The notes under the pieces: generated by a model
Databases searched by the model: none
What the model was told of the DNA's origin: nothing
The model's input: the letters and a program-made list of their open reading frames with translations, nothing else
Shown: positions 7,050-8,932 of the stretch, piece by piece
How the letters are laid out: each line of letters starts with the position of its first letter
Position numbering within the stretch: position 1 is the first letter of the stretch
DNA from: UBA830 sp036339975
Lineage (GTDB): Bacteria; Pseudomonadota; Alphaproteobacteria; MPNO01; UBA830
Assembly: GCA_036339975.1 (NCBI GenBank)
Contig: JAYYZV010000050.1
Span: 1-8,932, forward strand
Direction of reading: 5' to 3'
DNA: 8,932 bases
Translations under genes and position numbers: made by a program

Positions 7050-8200
7050 TCGAAGGTCGCCATGTGATCCTAGCCGCCGGCGGTACGGGAGGGCACACCT
7101 TCCCCGCCATTTCCGTGGCAGAGGTTCTTCTGAACCGCGGTTACACCGTCTCGATAATCACTGATTCTCGAGGCATGAATCTAGGCGGTTTTCTTCCGGA
7201 AGTTATCGTGCATCGAATTAGCTCTTCAGCAATGAGTGGCAGTTTCGTCGCGAAGACCAAGGCGGCAGCATCCATAGTTATCGGAGTGATTCAAGCACAC
7301 CTTCTTTTTCAGAAGTTGCGCCCATGTTGTATCATCGGGTTCGGCGGATACCCGTCGGTACCGACGATGGTCGCCGCAACGTCCCGCGGCCTACCAACTA
7401 TCATCCACGAACAGAATGCTGTTCTAGGCCGCGCCAATCAATTAGTAGCCGGCCGAGTATCGGCAATCGCCACTTCGTTCGAAAATACGCAGGGGATAAC
7501 TTCCGAAAACAAGAAAAAGGTAATCGTTACCGGAAATCCCGTCCGGAGCACTTTCAAGTGCATTCGCACACTCCCCTATCCTCCGATCGGTCCCCACGGC
7601 GGGGGAATAAAGATACTCGTGCTTGGCGGCAGCCTAGGCGCCAGTATTTTCAGTGATGTCATTCCTCGCGCGATCGCCGAGATGCCGGAGTCTCTCCGCC
7701 AACGTTTTGCGATCGTTCAGCAGTGCCGTGCAGAAGATATAGAGGAGGCACGCAAGACCTACGAAGGTGTCGGCATGGCGCCGGAGCTTGCGACCTTCTT
7801 TGACAACGTTTCCGAGCACATGGCGGTCGCCCATGTCGTGATCTCCAGAGCCGGCGCCTCGACTATTTCTGAACTCACGGAAGCGGGTCGACCCGCCATA
7901 TTAGTACCGTATCCGCTCGCGCTGGACGACCACCAGACCGTAAACGCCCGCTCGATCGAGAATCGTGAGGCTGGGTGGCTGATTCCCCAAGACGATTTCA
8001 CGCCAGAATCTCTCACTCGTCTTCTGGTAAGTCTCGTCGACCGCCCTAATACGCTGACTAGTGCGGCTGAGGCCGCAAAATCCCTCGGTGGGAACAACGC
8101 GGCCGAAGCCGTGGCCGACCAAATCGAGCAAATTAGCGGCGTACTATCTAGTGGGGGTTCCGGTGCGGGATCCCAGCCGGCCCGGAAGAAAGCAGCATGA
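7046..8200 (+). CDS. murG: UDP-GlcNAc:undecaprenyl-PP-MurNAc-pentapeptide GlcNAc transferase (MurG)
   Basis: Peripheral, cytoplasm-facing GT-B glycosyltransferase (family GT28) that adds GlcNAc to lipid I to make lipid II. It has 384 residues (355 in E. coli). The N-terminal domain has the glycine-rich loop GGTGGH (12-17), GFGGYPS (98-104) and HEQNAVLGRAN (121-131). The C-terminal domain has GNPVR (163-167), a second glycine loop reading GGSLGAS (194-200), SRAGASTISEL (267-277) with E276 for ribose contact, and DDHQTVNA with Q297 for GlcNAc contact. The second loop is GGSQGAR in E. coli; here Q and R are replaced by L and S, each one base away, while the key serine S196 stays. After about residue 365 there is a low-complexity Gly/Ser then basic tail ending KKAA, which explains much of the extra length. 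It starts in an ATGA overlap with ftsW and ends in one with murC. Confidence 0.96.
   Translation: MIEGRHVILAAGGTGGHTFPAISVAEVLLNRGYTVSIITDSRGMNLGGFLPEVIVHRISSSAMSGSFVAKTKAAASIVIGVIQAHLLFQKLRPCCIIGFGGYPSVPTMVAATSRGLPTIIHEQNAVLGRANQLVAGRVSAIATSFENTQGITSENKKKVIVTGNPVRSTFKCIRTLPYPPIGPHGGGIKILVLGGSLGASIFSDVIPRAIAEMPESLRQRFAIVQQCRAEDIEEARKTYEGVGMAPELATFFDNVSEHMAVAHVVISRAGASTISELTEAGRPAILVPYPLALDDHQTVNARSIENREAGWLIPQDDFTPESLTRLLVSLVDRPNTLTSAAEAAKSLGGNNAAEAVADQIEQISGVLSSGGSGAGSQPARKKAA
8184..8199 (+). promoter_or_regulatory. Ribosome binding site and start of murC
   Basis: GGAAG at 8184-8188 is 8 nt before ATG 8197, within the basic C-terminal codons of murG. It is a modest Shine-Dalgarno helped by the ATGA overlap at 8197-8200. 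Confidence 0.55.
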
Positions 8201-8932
8201 GCGCACTTCCTATCGCCACCGGCGCCATCCACTTCGTGGGGATTGGCGGAATAGGGATGAGCGGTATCGCTGAAATTCTCCACAATCTGGACTATTCTGT
8301 TCAGGGCAGCGACATCGACGAAAACGCAAACGTAAAGCGGCTCCGCGGCCTCGGCATCGACATTTCTATCGGCCACAATCGCGAAAATCTCGGCGAAGCC
8401 GAAGTTGTCGTAACCTCTTCTGCCGTCGGGTCAGACAACTCGGAGGTTTTGGAAGCACGATCGCGCCTTATCCCAATCGTACCACGGGCAGAAATGCTTG
8501 CCGAAATCATGCGGCTAAAGTGGGGAATCGCAGTCGCGGGCACTCATGGCAAGACTACGACCACGTCGATCGTGGCATCCGTCTTGGATGCCGGCCAGCT
8601 AGATCCTACCGTGATCAACGGCGGCATCATCAATGCATACGGCACCAATGCGCGCCTCGGCAGCGGCGAATGGGTGGTTGTCGAGGCTGACGAGTCCGAC
8701 GGAACTTTCATTAAACTGCCGGCGACTATCGCCGTAGTCACTAACATAGATCCCGAGCATATGGATCACTACGGGGATTTTGAGACCCTTAAGGAAGCCT
8801 TCGTTAAATTCATCCAGAACATTCCTTTCAACGGCTTCGCGACGATGTGCATCGACGATGCGGAAATACAGGCTTTGATACCGAGGGTTGCAGACCGGAG
8901 GGTTATTACCTATGGCCTAAGCCCCCAAGCGG
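8197..8932 (+). CDS. murC: UDP-N-acetylmuramate:L-alanine ligase (MurC), N-terminal part (3' end outside window)
   Basis: First Mur ligase, which adds L-Ala to UDP-MurNAc in the cytoplasm using ATP. The frame is open from ATG 8197 to the right edge, giving 245 whole codons, about half of a protein that is usually near 470-490 residues. The Rossmann-like UDP-binding domain shows HFVGIGGIGMSGIAE (12-26), then QGSD and SSAVGSDN. The ATPase domain has GTHGKTTTT (115-123) with P-loop K119; the histidine in this loop is typical of MurC and separates it from MurD and MurE. INGGIINAYGTNAR, EADESDGTF (163-171) and NIDPEHMDHYG (183-193) follow, all diagnostic. The C-terminal domain is cut off. The start overlaps the murG stop by 4 bp. 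In alphaproteobacterial dcw clusters murB, ddl, ftsQ, ftsA and ftsZ commonly follow, but none of that is in view. Confidence 0.96.
   Translation, partial: MSALPIATGAIHFVGIGGIGMSGIAEILHNLDYSVQGSDIDENANVKRLRGLGIDISIGHNRENLGEAEVVVTSSAVGSDNSEVLEARSRLIPIVPRAEMLAEIMRLKWGIAVAGTHGKTTTTSIVASVLDAGQLDPTVINGGIINAYGTNARLGSGEWVVVEADESDGTFIKLPATIAVVTNIDPEHMDHYGDFETLKEAFVKFIQNIPFNGFATMCIDDAEIQALIPRVADRRVITYGLSPQA

Noticed and set aside
7759..8376. Long open frame on the minus strand (205 codons) across the murG-murC junction
   Set aside because: It lies fully antisense to two clearly conserved genes, has no recognisable motif, and its composition is what is expected from the opposite strand of GC-biased codons. 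The same holds for the other minus-strand frames throughout the window.
1..8932. An inserted accessory gene, mobile element or novel system inside the cluster
   Set aside because: Every base is accounted for by eight conserved dcw genes with overlaps or gaps of at most 18 bp. There are no transposase remnants, direct repeats, array-like repeats or RNA genes that I can see.

Overview
This window is an uninterrupted piece of the division and cell wall (dcw) cluster of a Gram-negative, meso-diaminopimelate-type bacterium, almost certainly an alphaproteobacterium. The assignment rests on the gene order, the style of the conserved motifs (for example the SVGKTGTK P-loop and NNHWGVPL in MurF, the RWWWT start of FtsW, and NIDPEHMDHYG in MurC) and the near-seamless packing. 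A few lines counted by hand give roughly 48-57% GC. I cannot place it at order or genus level from sequence alone.

Layout, all on the + strand: 3' end of ftsI (1-578, cut by the left edge); murE (565-2022); murF (2019-3428); mraY (3447-4535); murD (4546-5928); ftsW (5925-7049); murG (7046-8200); 5' part of murC (8197 to the right edge). There is essentially no intergenic DNA: the largest gaps are 18 bp (murF-mraY) and 10 bp (mraY-murD). Four junctions are 4-bp ATGA stop/start overlaps and one (ftsI-murE) is a 14-bp overlap. I see no tRNA, rRNA, mobile element, CRISPR array, terminator or promoter. A single polycistronic message with translational coupling is the simplest reading.

Together the genes cover most of lipid II synthesis and the septal polymerising machine. 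MurC (adds L-Ala), MurD (D-Glu), MurE (meso-DAP) and MurF (D-Ala-D-Ala) build UDP-MurNAc-pentapeptide in the cytoplasm. MraY moves the phospho-MurNAc-pentapeptide to undecaprenyl phosphate (lipid I), and MurG adds GlcNAc (lipid II). FtsW polymerises the flipped lipid II and FtsI (PBP3) cross-links it at the septum.

I looked for something new and found a conserved housekeeping operon. The points worth a second look are small: murE has no usable ATG and must start at TTG or GTG; murD lacks a clear Shine-Dalgarno; and MurG and MurF each carry a mild departure from the motif form I expect. No undescribed system is visible.
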